Of a DNA stretch of 64,000 nt, positions 8,866 to 18,680 are shown piece after piece. Each line of letters begins with the position of its first letter. The first letter of the stretch is position 1. Both the position numbers and the translations under genes were made by a program. Source of the DNA: Phytohabitans flavus. Its GTDB lineage: Bacteria; Actinomycetota; Actinomycetes; Mycobacteriales; Micromonosporaceae. The stretch spans positions 4,138,001-4,202,000 of the forward strand of contig NZ_AP022870.1 of the NCBI RefSeq assembly GCF_011764545.1, given 5' to 3'. Under the pieces are notes generated by a model. That model saw only the letters and a list, made by a program, of their open reading frames with translations. It was not told where the DNA came from and did no database searches.

Positions 8866-9817
8866 GCAGCAGCTTCCCGGTAGTGCGGCGAGACTCGAGG
8901 TCGATGTGGGCCCGCGCCGCCTCGGCCAGCGGATAACGGCCGCCGACGGTCACCTTCAGGGTGCCGTCGGCGGCCCAGCGCAGCACGTCCCCGGCGCGGC
9001 GGCGCAGCTCCTCGTCGGCCGCGACGAAGTGACCGAGCGACGGCCGGGTCAGCGACAGCGAGCCGCCGGTGGCGAGGCGGTTCAGGTCGAACGGCGGGAC
9101 CGGGCCGCTCGCGTACCCGTAGAGCACCAGCGTGCCGCGCACCCGGAGGCTGGCCAGGCTGGCGTCGAAGGTGTCCCGCCCCACCCCGTCGTACACCGCG
9201 GCCACGCCCACGCCCGTGGTCAGCTCGCGGACCCGGTCGGCCACGCCCTCGTACCCGATCACCTCGGCAGCCCCCGCCGCGCGGGCGAGCTTCTCCTTCT
9301 CCAGAGTGGAGACGGTGCCGATCACCCGCGCGCCGAGGCTTGTGGCGAGCTGGGTGAGCAGCAGCCCCATGCCACCGGCGGCGGCGTGCACGAGCACGGT
9401 GTCGCCGGGCCGGACGGCGTAGCTGTCGTGCAGCAGGTAGTGCGCGGTCATGCCCTGCAGCAGCAGGGCCGCGGCCTGCTCGTCGCTCACGTCCGGCGGG
9501 ATCGGGACGGTCCGGTTGGCGGGGGCGACCGCGTACTGGGCGTAGGCGCCGGCGAAGTTGGTGGAGACCACCCGGTCACCGACGGTCGGCGCGGTGACGT
9601 CCGGCCCCACCGCCTCGACCACGCCGGCCGCCTCCGAGCCGGGCACGAACGGCAGCTTCACCGGGTAGAGGCCGCCGCGCTGGTACGTCTCCACGAAGTT
9701 GACGCCGGCCGCGCTGAGCCGCACGAGCACCTGGCCCGGGCCGGGCTCGGGCACCGGCACCTCGGTCAGCGTAAGCACCTCGGGTCCGCCCTGCGCGGTG
9801 AGCTGAATCGCGTCCAT
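8855..9817 (-). CDS. qor: NADPH:quinone oxidoreductase (zeta-crystallin type)
   Basis: 320 residues, full length for the family. N-terminal GroES-like fold (GVNFVETYQRGGLYPVKLPF, PGSEAAGVVEAVG), then the nucleotide-binding Rossmann block (VLVHAAAGGMGLLLTQLA) and IGYEGVADRVRELTTGVGV. There are no zinc-ligand cysteines, as expected for quinone reductases of the medium-chain dehydrogenase superfamily. The 3' end overlaps the MFS remnant by 11 bases in convergent orientation. It lies 18 bases downstream of the proline-rich gene. Confidence 0.9.
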   Translation of the reverse strand: MDAIQLTAQGGPEVLTLTEVPVPEPGPGQVLVRLSAAGVNFVETYQRGGLYPVKLPFVPGSEAAGVVEAVGPDVTAPTVGDRVVSTNFAGAYAQYAVAPANRTVPIPPDVSDEQAAALLLQGMTAHYLLHDSYAVRPGDTVLVHAAAGGMGLLLTQLATSLGARVIGTVSTLEKEKLARAAGAAEVIGYEGVADRVRELTTGVGVAAVYDGVGRDTFDASLASLRVRGTLVLYGYASGPVPPFDLNRLATGGSLSLTRPSLGHFVAADEELRRRAGDVLRWAADGTLKVTVGGRYPLAEAARAHIDLESRRTTGKLLLTP

Positions 9818-9835
9818 GGTGGAAAAGCGTAGTAG

Positions 9836-10444
9836 TCAGTCGCAGTACCAGCAGCCACCCCGGACGACGATGACCGCGCTGAACGCCGCCTGCGACCCGT
9901 CCGGCGCGACTCCGCCGGTCAGCGCGAGGTCGATCTCGAACTTGTCCCAGGGCAGCCCGTTCTTCCAGTAACCGCCACGCGGCAGCGCCTCCCCGAGGCT
10001 GGCCCGGGTGAGGCCGGGTGCGCCCACCTCGGTCGCCCACGCCGCCAGCTTTCCCACCGGATCGGGCGGGCAGGCTGTTATCGGCTCGCAGCGCACCGTG
10101 TAGGTCGCGGCGACCCCACCGTCGGAGCGGCGCATGGATTCCAGCGCGAAACCCTCCGGCGCGCCGAGCGACCGGAGCAGCTCCTCACGTTGACCTGGAA
10201 TGTACGAGTCCTCGTACCAGTATGCCACTCCGTAGCCGCCACAGCAGCAGATGACGAGCAGCGCCGCGATCGTGAGCCCGACGATCAACCCCACCCGGCT
10301 CCTGCGGCGGGGCGGCCCGGGTGGACCTACCGGCCCCGCCGGCGGCGGCCCATACGGCGGCGGTCCATATGGCCCAGGCCGGCCCGGGCCGGGCGGCGGA
10401 TATCCCGGCTGTGACGGCCACGGCCCCGTCGGTCGGTGATCCAC
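9836..10444 (-). CDS. Proline-rich single-pass membrane protein of unknown function
   Basis: 202 residues from a GTG start. Residues 1-48 are almost all Pro/Gly/Tyr (PGYPPPGPGRPGPYGPPPYG), then a basic stop (RRRSR) and one helix, VGLIVGLTIAALLVICCCGG. The rest forms an extracytoplasmic domain of about 130 residues with four cysteines (CEPITACPPD and CWYC). I do not recognise a family. Many actinomycete surface proteins share this proline-rich tail-anchor design. It may be co-transcribed with the quinone reductase. Confidence 0.65.
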   Translation of the reverse strand: MDHRPTGPWPSQPGYPPPGPGRPGPYGPPPYGPPPAGPVGPPGPPRRRSRVGLIVGLTIAALLVICCCGGYGVAYWYEDSYIPGQREELLRSLGAPEGFALESMRRSDGGVAATYTVRCEPITACPPDPVGKLAAWATEVGAPGLTRASLGEALPRGGYWKNGLPWDKFEIDLALTGGVAPDGSQAAFSAVIVVRGGCWYCD

Positions 10445-10495
10445 GGCCGCAGATCATACGGACACCGGCGGCCGGCAGCAGCCCCGCCGCCGGGC

Positions 10496-11721
10496 TCAGT
10501 CGCCGCTGCCGTCGGCGCCCGGGAAGCGCATCCCCTCCCACGGGTTGTAGTCGACCTCGAGCGGCTCCTGCTCGGGCCGCTCCCCTCGGGTACATGCTGG
10601 AGGTTGACCCGGATCCGGTACCAGATCGAGCTGCGCCCCCGCATCCCGTCGACGAGCACGTCCGCCGGCTCCAGCTTCTCCACAGTGGACGGGTGGCGGG
10701 CCTTCCACCGCTCCAGCCCGGCCAGCGCCTCGTCCTTGGTCTTCGCCCGCGCGATCTCGACGAGCGGCATCGTGGACTGGCGGCGGCCGGCCCCCTTGGG
10801 CGGCTTCTCCGCCGGGCCGAGCCGCTTGGCCAGGTCGAGCAGCCCGTCGAGCGTGCCGTGCGAGGTGTCCATGCCCTGCCACGGGTCGCCGCCGGCCTGG
10901 AACCGCTCCAGCACCACCGGCAGCGTGAAGTGGTCCGGCCGGCAGTCCGCAACCTCGTCCCAGGCCAGCGGCGTCGACACGCGGGCGTCCGGGACGGGGC
11001 GCACCGAGTACGCGGAGGCGACGGTGCGGTCCTTCGCGTTCTGGTTGAAGTCGACGAACACGCCCTGCCGCTCCTCCTTCCACCACTTGCTCGTGGCGAG
11101 GTCCGGCGCGCGGTTTTCCACCTCGCGGGCGACGGTCTCGGCGGCGAGGCGCACGTCCTTGTAGAGCCAGCGCGGCTCGATCCGGGCGAAGATGTGGAAG
11201 CCCCGCGAGCCGGACGTCTTGGGCCAGCCGGTCAGCCCGTGGTCGGACAGCACCTCCTTGGCCACCGTCGCCACCTCGACGATCTGCCGCCACTCCACGC
11301 CCGGCACCGGGTCGAGGTCGATGCGCAGCTCGTCGGGGCGGTCGAGGTCCTCGGCGAGCACGGGGTGCGGGTTGAGGTCGACGCAGCCGAGGTTGACCAC
11401 CCAGGCCAGGGCGGCGGCGTCGCGGACCACGACCTCCTCGGCGGAACGGCCGGAGGCGTACTTGAGCTCGGCCACCTCGATCCAGTCCGGCCGCTTGGTC
11501 GGCGCCCGCTTCTGCCAGATCGCCTCTTCGTCGATCCCCTTCACGAACCGCTTGAGCACCATCGGCCGCCCGCGCACGCCGCGCAGGGCACCCTCGGCCA
11601 CGGCGAGGTAGTAGTTGACCAGGTCGAGCTTGGTGTGACCACCGGCCGCGAACACCACCCTGTCGGGGTGCGTGATCGTCACCTCGCGGCCGGCGACCTC
11701 GATGACCGCCGGCTTCGACAT
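10496..11721 (-). CDS. LigD-type polymerase/primase domain protein (one-base frameshift at 10582-10585)
   Basis: Repaired length is 408 residues. It carries the archaeo-eukaryotic primase fold of the LigD polymerase domain used in non-homologous end joining: VKGIDEEAIWQKRAP, WVVNLGCVDLNPHP, DELRIDLDPVPGVEW (metal-binding Asp pair), and TSGSRGFHIFARIEP. No ligase or phosphoesterase domain is attached, so this is a stand-alone Pol/primase. One G is missing after NLQHVPEG. Adding it joins ERPEQEPLEVDYNPWEGMRF and a normal stop at 10496, whereas unrepaired reading gives arginine-rich nonsense to 10327. Confidence 0.85.
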
Positions 11722-11751
11722 GCCCCTACTCTCCCAGACCGGTCCCTTACC

Positions 11752-12495
11752 TCAGAGCGGGACGGACGACTTGGCCAGCTCCGTCGTCAGGGTCAGGCCG
11801 GCGATCACGATCTCCTGCTTGACGAGCCCGAAGCCGGGCTTGAGCCAGAACGTCCCGCTGGCCTTGGTCACGCCGGCGAAGCCTTCGCCGAGGTCCAGGT
11901 CGAGCTTGACCGCGTACGCCTCCGTGGTGCCCGCCGGCACGGTCACCGACTCGCTGCCGGTGCCGGTCACCGTGTACGTCACCTGGTGCTCGCCCTCCAG
12001 CCCGGGCCCGCTGACCTCGACGGCCGTACGGCCGGTGCCCTTCTTGCCGGCCTCCAGGTCGGCGACCGGCGGCACCGCGACGTCCTCGCCGGTGCCCTTG
12101 ACGCTCAGGCCGGCGGCCGAGGCGCCGAACGCCCCGATGTCCACGCTCAGCCCGCCGCCGGCCTCGGTCACGAACTTTCGCTCGGCGGCCGCCCCACTCC
12201 CCTTTTCCGTCACGGTCACGGTGCGCCCGTCCGGACCCTCGGCGACCTTGTCCACCGTCACCGTGTTCGTACCGGTGACGACGCCACCCAGCGTGTACTC
12301 CAGGGTGGCACCCTCGACCGGCGGGTAGAAGTAGAGGCCGGTGTCGGCGGGCGCGGCCACGCTCGGTGGCCCGGTGGTCGCGGCCGGCTGGTTGCCCGCC
12401 GGGGCCGGGTCGCCGGCCGAGTCACAAGCTGTCACGGGCAGGGCCAGGACCAGCGCGGCCGGCAGAGCCAGCCAGCGCCGTCGGGGCTTGATCAC
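11752..12495 (-). CDS. Lipoprotein of unknown function
   Basis: 247 residues from a GTG at 12495 that has GGAGG seven bases upstream. The signal sequence ends in a lipobox, LPVTAC, giving a lipid-modified Cys24 or so on the outer face of the membrane. After a low-complexity Pro/Ala linker, the mature part is beta-rich with repeated Val/Thr strands (TNTVTVDKVAEG, GEHQVTYTVTG) and Gly-rich turns. No known domain is recognised with confidence. Confidence 0.75.
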   Translation of the reverse strand: MIKPRRRWLALPAALVLALPVTACDSAGDPAPAGNQPAATTGPPSVAAPADTGLYFYPPVEGATLEYTLGGVVTGTNTVTVDKVAEGPDGRTVTVTEKGSGAAAERKFVTEAGGGLSVDIGAFGASAAGLSVKGTGEDVAVPPVADLEAGKKGTGRTAVEVSGPGLEGEHQVTYTVTGTGSESVTVPAGTTEAYAVKLDLDLGEGFAGVTKASGTFWLKPGFGLVKQEIVIAGLTLTTELAKSSVPL

Positions 12496-12557
12496 GCCAC
12501 ATCCTCCGTAGGCGAGGGGCTCCGGACCCCCGCCACGTTACGCCGCTTGAGTTGGTC

Positions 12558-13352
12558 CTAAGAAACGCCGTACTGCTTCAGCCAGGTCAGGGCGTAGTCG
12601 GCGACCTCGCGCCAGTCGCTGTTGATGGTGAGCGAGTGGTCGCGGTCCGGAAACAGCTTCACCGCCGTCACCGCCGGGGATCTGCGGTGCAGCTTCGCGG
12701 TGTAGCGGCTGACCGACGCCGGCACGGTGTGGTCGTGCCCGCCGGCGGTGATCAGGAGCGGCCCGCGGTCCAGCTGCCGCAGGTCGACCTTGGTCTCCGC
12801 GGCCGGGTTGAAGTTGGCGAACGCTGCCTGGAAGAGCGGCCGACCCGGCGACGGCATCGCGCACCGCTCGTACAGCTCGGTCGCCTCCGCCTCCTTGCGG
12901 GTGTTGGTGAACCCGTACCGCCACTCCGCCGGCGTGAGCCCGACCGTGCCCTTGAGGTTGGCAGGGTTACGCAGCGCGACCGAGGCGACCCGCAGGGAGG
13001 AGATCGGGGTCGGCAGCACGCCCTTGATCGGCGCCGGGTCGATCGCGACGCATGCCGCGGCCAGCCCTCGGCTGAGCAGCACCTGCGCGATCAACCCGCC
13101 GAACGAGTGCCCGATCACCACCGGCTTCGCACCAAGGCTGTTGATCAGCGACGCGTAGTGGTCGGCGACAGCGCTCACGCCGTACCCACCCATGGGCCCC
13201 GGGTTGGCAACGGCCTCCTCGACCGTGTCCGGCTCGCCCGGCCACGGCGGCGCGACCGGGTCGTAGCCGGACTCCTTGAACAGGTCGACCCAGGGCTGCC
13301 AGCTGGTGTGATGAAGCCACAACCCATGCACGAACACGACCGGTGTTGTCAT
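12558..13352 (-). CDS. Alpha/beta hydrolase
   Basis: 264 residues. The start ATG 13352 follows GAGGAGG. FVHGLWLHHTSW is the oxyanion-hole strand, GHSFGG carries nucleophile Ser83, and GHDHTVP plus RDHSLT supply the acid and histidine of the triad. The overall arrangement is that of small esterases or haloperoxidase-like hydrolases. The substrate cannot be told. It is transcribed in the same direction as its neighbours but spaced well apart, so operon membership is uncertain. Confidence 0.85.
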   Translation of the reverse strand: MTTPVVFVHGLWLHHTSWQPWVDLFKESGYDPVAPPWPGEPDTVEEAVANPGPMGGYGVSAVADHYASLINSLGAKPVVIGHSFGGLIAQVLLSRGLAAACVAIDPAPIKGVLPTPISSLRVASVALRNPANLKGTVGLTPAEWRYGFTNTRKEAEATELYERCAMPSPGRPLFQAAFANFNPAAETKVDLRQLDRGPLLITAGGHDHTVPASVSRYTAKLHRRSPAVTAVKLFPDRDHSLTINSDWREVADYALTWLKQYGVS

Positions 13353-13420
13353 GGCTCGCCTCCTCTACTCACCGGTCATCATCGCGCCGCCACGTTGCGC
13401 GCGGGTGTCGGATGGACGGA

Positions 13421-14682
13421 TTACAAGGCGTTGAGGTCGATCGCCTGCGCCATGGCGCGCATGCCCGCGTCATTCGGGTGAAGCGCGTCGCCGCCGTCGT
13501 ACTCCGCGCGCATCCGGTCCGGGTCCGCCGGGTCGGCCAGCGCCCGGTCGAAGTCGAACACCGCGTCGTACTCCCCGCTGGTGCGGATCCAGTGGTTCAG
13601 CGCGTCCCGCACCGCCTCGCCCCGCGCGGTGTCGTACCCCGGGTAGGGGCAGCCCTTCGTCGGCGTGACCGTGGCCCCGATGATCCGGACGCCGCGCCAG
13701 TGTGCCGCGCGGATGAGTGCCTGGTGCCCGGCGATGAGCTGCGCGGCGGTCACCGGGGTACCGGCCGCCTCACCCATCCCGATGTCGTTGATGCCCTCCA
13801 GCACGATCACGGTACGGACGCCCGGCTGGCCCAGCGCGTCCCGCCGGAACCGCTCCACAGCCGCCGCCCCGAGGCCCGGCGAGCCGCTGAGCACCTTGTT
13901 GCCGCCGATGCCCGCGTTGACGACGCCGGTCGGCCGCCCCGCCGCGGCGAGCCGCTCGGCCAGCTCGTCCGGGTACCGGTTGTCGGCGTCCATCGTGGAC
14001 ACCGCGCCGTCGGTGATGGAGTCGCCGAACGTGACCACCGTGCCGATGCTCCCCTTCGTGGGACCGCTGACGTCCACACCGGACAAGAAGTACGAGGAGG
14101 CGGAGGTCTCGCCGTACGCGGCTGGGTCGGTGTCGAAGCGGTGGTCGCCGCTGGCCCGCCACACCGTGGCGACGGCGAGCGGGTGGAACGTGGCTGGCCC
14201 GGTCGGCCCGTCGAAGTAGAGCGTCACGGTCAGCCGCTCCAGCGGCGAGACCCGCAGCCGCACCCCGTCCGACGCGACCTCCTGCCCGGGCGGCACCACA
14301 GTGGACCGCTGCCCCCGGAACGCCACCGCGCGCAGCGAACCCGCCCGCACCGCCGCACCCTCCGCCGCACGGCCGATCGTGACGCCCGTGAGCCGCAGCG
14401 GCTGGTCACCGAACACATTGGACACCCGGATCCGCACGGTCGAACCGCCGCGGCTGACCCGCACGACCTGGCGAACCGAGTGGTTGTCGAAGCCGCCGGA
14501 CCAATTCGGCTCCCCGAAGAAGTCGGGGAACGGCGCGATCAGCGCGCTCCCCCACCCCCGGCCCACCGGACCGGGTCGCGCCGCTGCTGCGTCGCGGCGG
14601 CAGGCGTCACGGCGGCGGTCGTGGCCAGGAGGGTCGCGACCGCCGCTACGGGCAGTGCCCGATAGATACCTCGAAGCAACAT
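13421..14682 (-). CDS. Secreted SGNH/GDSL hydrolase (one-base frameshift at 14549-14559)
   Basis: Repaired length is about 420 residues. In the upstream frame an ATG at 14682 opens a clear signal peptide (MLLRGIYRALPVAAVATLLA). It then reads QQRRDPVRWAGG before the frame is lost in two runs of five C (plus strand). Adding one base joins WGSALIAPFPDFFGEPNWSG. The catalytic blocks are VVTFGDSITDG (Ser), GIGGNKVL (Gly), EGINDIG (Asn) and DALHPNDAG (Asp-x-x-His). Such extracellular enzymes deacylate polysaccharides or lipids. Confidence 0.85.
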
Positions 14683-14742
14683 GCCGCCCAGATTAACGAC
14701 CGCCACTGTCATTAGGGCGTCCTAGGAGGCTAGGCATCAGGA

Positions 14743-17327
14743 TCACGTGTCGAGCAGGGCGCGGACCTCGGCGCGGCTGGAGACGCCGAGCTTCGCGTAC
14801 GCCCTGGCCAGGTGGTTGTTGACCGTCTTGACCTCCAGCCCCAGGCGCTCCGCGATGTGCCGGCTGCTGTGGTGGGCGGCGAGCAGCACCACCTCCCGCT
14901 CCCGGGCGGTGAGCAGCTCGGCCACCTCGTCGTTCACGAGCAGCGGGGTGCGGGCCGTGGCGCAGCGGGCACGCGGGGCGGCCGAGCGCCCGCGTACCAG
15001 GTGGGCCTGGCCGCGCCGGCCAACGCGCCGGAGCAGGCGGCCGGCGGCCGCGCCCGCCTCGGCGGCCAGCAGGTCGTGTCCCAGGTTTTCGAAGGCGTCC
15101 GCCGCGCGGGCCAGCGGGGCGCCGTCGCCCCGCGCCAGGCCCTGCCCGGCCAGCGCCAGCGCCTCGGCGAACGGGGTGCCCAGCGCGGCGGCGAGCGCGT
15201 CCAGGCGCCGCCGGTCCACGCGGCCGCCGAGCCGGCCGGCGTCGTACAGCGCGGCGGCCTCCACTGTGGGCAGTCCGGTGTCGCGGGCCAGGTCGGCGGC
15301 GCGCCGGGCGGCGGCCACGGCGTCGGCCTGGGCGCCCTGGGACATCGCGACCCAGGCCCGGGACAGCTCCAGCCACGGCCAGAACACCCGGTTCGGTCCG
15401 CTGCCCGCCCCCTCGGCCTCGGCCAGCCACCGCCCCGCCTCGTCCGGGTCGCCGCCCAGCGCGGTCACCTCGGCCAGCGCCGCCGCGCAGTGCCGGCGGA
15501 AGCGGAAGGTGTCGTTCTCCTCGAAGCCCGCCACCGCCTCGCGCAGCAGCGCGCCGGACGCGTCCAGGTGTCCCCGCGAGGCGGCGACAAGGCCGCCGAA
15601 GAGGGCCCAGCCGCTCACCATCATCGGCACGCCCGCCTCGACCGCCTGGCGGTAGCCACGGTCCGCGACGGCGCCGGCGCGGAGCAGGTCGCCGGCGGCG
15701 AGGTGGGCGAGGCAGTCGGCGATCTCGATCTCGTAGACGCCCCACGGCATCGGCTCGCGGTACGCCGCGGCGACCGGCAGACCGCGCTCGCGGATCGCCG
15801 CGGACCTGCTCAGCTGGCCGAGGAAGCCGGCCGCCGCGGTGCCGCCCGCGGTGGCCCAGATGACGCCCTGCGGGTGCGCGTCCGCGCGGTCGAACACCCG
15901 GCTGGCCGCGTCCAGCGCCTCGGCGCACCGGCCGTCGAACATCAGGATCCAGGAGAGCGTGCCGTCGGCGAGGTCACCTCGGCCGGCGAGCACCCGTTCG
16001 GCGGCGGCGGCGCTGCCAAGTCCCCAGTAGAGGGTCTCGGCGCGGGTCACCGCCCACATCACAGGGTCGGGCGTCTCCGGTGGCGGCTCGTCGGAGAGCA
16101 GCGCGATCGCCTCGGCGCTCTTGCCCCGGTACTCAAGGATTTCGGCGAGCAGCACGTCCGCCTCGGTGCCCGGCTCGGCGCCCCGGGCCGCCCGGGCCAG
16201 CCGCTCGGCGAGGGCGAGGTCGGACCAGCCGATCGCCTGGCGGGCACCGAGGCGTACCACGTCCGGCCTGGTCACCGCGCCGCCGTCGACCTGCCACTGT
16301 GCCGCGCGCAGCGCGTCGCCACGACGGCGCATCGGCGTCGCGAGCAGCGCCTCGGCGAGCCGGCGGCGGACCATCCGGGCCCGGGTCAGCGGCAGGCCGG
16401 CGCGGAGCACCTCGCCGTACAGCGGGTGGGCCAGCCGGGCCTCGACCCGCGCGCCCGAGCGGTTCACCACGACGAGGCCGCTGTCCTCGGCGGCGCGGAT
16501 CGCGGCGGCGTCGGCGAGCCGTTCGAGCGTGGGCAGCGACACCGGCTCCCCCTCGGCGACGAGCTCGACCACGACCCGCGTCTGGGCGTCGAGCCGTACG
16601 AGGCGCTGCGCGACAAGCTCGGTGACCTGGGTACGTGGCTTGAAGCCGGGGTCGAGCCGCCACACCCCGTACCGGGTGCGCAGCGCCCCACCGGACAGTC
16701 CACCGTGGACAAGCTCGCGCAGCGCCAGCGGGTTGCCGGCCGCGGCCTCGGTCATGCGGCGCCGGGTCAGCCCGTCGACCTGCCCGGGCAGCGCGCGGTC
16801 GAGCAGCTGGTCGACGTCGGCGGCGGGCAGGCCGGCGAGGTCGAGCCGCTCGGCGCGCTCCTGCTTCCACAGGTCGGTGACCGCGTCCGGTACCGGCTCG
16901 CCGGTCCGCAGCGTCAGCACCGCGAACGCCAGCCGCTCGGCCACCAGGTGCGCGACGACCGCCGCTGAGGGGTCGTCGAGCAGGTGCGCGTCGTCGACCC
17001 CGAGCACCACGCGGCGGCGGCCACCCCGGCGCCGACCTGGCCGGCCACCGCGCGGAGCACGCCGGGTGGACCGCCGACCGGGTGCCAGTCCGCGGGTACG
17101 AGCTGCGCCACCGCGCCGAACGGGACGCTCGCCGCCGCGCGGGTACCCGCGGCCCACTCCACCTGGCACCCGGCGGCGCGTAAGCGTTTCAGCGCCTCGC
17201 GCGCGAGCGCGGTCTTACCCACCCCCGACGGCCCGGCCACCACCACGGCGTCCACATCGGACCCGCCGAAAGCCCGCTCGATCGCGGCTAGTTCCCCGTC
17301 CCGTCCAACGAACGGCCATGCGTCCAT
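14743..17327 (-). CDS. Large LuxR-type (LAL) ATP-binding regulator (one-base frameshift at 17024-17027)
   Basis: Repaired length is 861 residues. ATG 17327 has GGGGAGGGGG upstream. The N-terminal STAND ATPase has FVGRDGELAAIERAF and Walker A GPSGVGKTALA. The frame breaks just after, and one missing G restores VVLGVDDAHLLDD (Walker B). A long helical repeat region follows, then the C-terminal LuxR helix-turn-helix (LLTAREREVVLLAAHHSS, LEVKTVNNHLARAYAKLGVS). It is paralogous along its whole length to the regulator at 41882. It is divergent from the PadR/ABC operon. Confidence 0.9.
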
Positions 17328-17433
17328 CACCGGCCCCCTCCCCAGTCAAGGCATGAGTAGTTCGCCGCCACCGCCTCGCCGGATGGGCACCGGCGCGGGT
17401 CAGGAACCGGACTTATCCCTGACTACACCCCGT

Positions 17434-17452
17434 CTATACATCGTGCGTATAG
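17434..17452. promoter_or_regulatory. Probable PadR operator
   Basis: Perfect inverted repeat CTATAC-atcgtgc-GTATAG, 22 bases before the padR-like ATG, in an AT-richer patch of the divergent promoter region. PadR regulators typically bind such ATAC/GTAT dyads at their own promoters. Assigning this site to the adjacent regulator is inference. Confidence 0.5.
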
Positions 17453-17473
17453 ATGTGGTGTACAGTGCTCCGC

Positions 17474-17997
17474 ATGTCGATCGGACAGACCTTCCTCGGG
17501 CTGCTGGAGTCCAGCCCCGGCATGGGTACGACCTGAAGCGGGCGTACGACGAGCGGTTCGGCCGCAGCCGCCCACTGCACTTCGGGCAGGTGTACGCCAC
17601 GCTCTCCCGCCTGCTGAAGAACGGCCTCGTGGAGGTCGACGGCGTGGAGCCGGGCGGCGGGCCGGACCGCAAGCGGTACGCGATCACCGACGCCGGCGTG
17701 ACCGACGTGTCCCGGTGGCTCGCCCAGCCGGAGAAGCCGGAGCCGTACCTCCAGAGCACCCTGTACGCCAAGGTGGTGCTCGCGCTGATGACCGGCCGGC
17801 CGGCGGCCGACCTGCTCGACTCGCAGCGGGCCGAGCACCTGCGGCTGATGCGCGAGCTGACCCGGCGCAAGAGCGACGGCGACCTCGCCGAGCAGCTGAT
17901 CTGCGACCACGCGCTCTTCCACCTCGAGGCCGACCTGCGCTGGCTGGAGCTCACCGCCGCCCGCCTCGACGACCTGGCCAAGGAGGTCTCCGCATGA
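17474..17997 (+). CDS. PadR-family regulator (one-base frameshift at 17515-17518)
   Basis: Repaired length is 174 residues. The ATG at 17474 opens MSIGQTFLGLLESSP. One missing C in a CCCC run then separates it from RHGYDLKRAYDERFGRSRPL, which completes the PadR winged helix. LHFGQVYATLSRLLKNGLV is the recognition helix region, and the C-terminal part is the Vir-like dimerisation helix pair. Its stop overlaps the next start as ATGA, so it is the first gene of a padR-ABC transporter operon that it probably represses. Confidence 0.88.
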
Positions 17998-18680
17998 GCG
18001 GGACTTCGCTTCTGGTCGCGGACGACCTGCGCAAGTCGTTCGGCGCGACGCCCGCGCTCGACGGCGCCTCGATGGAGGTCGACGCCGGCGAGATAGTCGC
18101 GGTGATGGGCCCGTCCGGCTCGGGCAAGTCGACGCTGCTGCACTGCGTCGCCGGCATCGTGCGCCCCGACTCCGGCCGCGTCTTCTACGGCGGGCGCGAG
18201 ATCTCGCTGCTGCGCGACGCCGAGCGGAGCGCGCTGCGGCGGGGGCAGTTCGGGTTCGTGTTCCAGTTCGGGCAGCTCGTGCCGGAGCTGACCTGCCTGG
18301 AAAACGTGGCGCTGCCACTGCGGCTGGAGCGGATGCGCCGGCGCGCGGCGGAGCGGCAAGCGGCGCAGTGGCTGGAGCGCCTGGAGGTCGGCGACGTGGC
18401 CGGCAAGCGGCCGGGCGAGGTCTCCGGTGGGCAGGGTCAGCGGGTCGCGGTGGCCCGCGCGCTGGTCACCTCTCCCAAGGTGATCTTCGCGGACGAGCCG
18501 ACGGGGGCGCTCGACTCGCTCAACGGCGAGCGGGTCATGCGCCTACTCACCGCCGCCGCCCGCGAGACGCACGCGGCGGTGGTGCTGGTGACGCACGAGG
18601 CGCGCGTCGCGGCGTATTCGGATCGGGAGATCGTGGTCCGCGACGGCCGCACCCGCGACATGGCCCGGGCGGTGTCGTGA
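17994..18680 (+). CDS. ABC transporter ATPase (LolD/MacB type)
   Basis: 228 residues. Walker A is MGPSGSGKSTLLH, the Q-loop lies in FGFVFQFGQL, the signature is VSGGQGQRVAVARAL, Walker B is VIFADEPTGALDS and the switch is LVTHEARVA. The PTGALDS version is typical of the MacB/FtsE-like exporters that pair with FtsX-type permeases. It is coupled by ATGA to padR and by GTGA to the permease. Confidence 0.93.
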   Translation: MSGTSLLVADDLRKSFGATPALDGASMEVDAGEIVAVMGPSGSGKSTLLHCVAGIVRPDSGRVFYGGREISLLRDAERSALRRGQFGFVFQFGQLVPELTCLENVALPLRLERMRRRAAERQAAQWLERLEVGDVAGKRPGEVSGGQGQRVAVARALVTSPKVIFADEPTGALDSLNGERVMRLLTAAARETHAAVVLVTHEARVAAYSDREIVVRDGRTRDMARAVS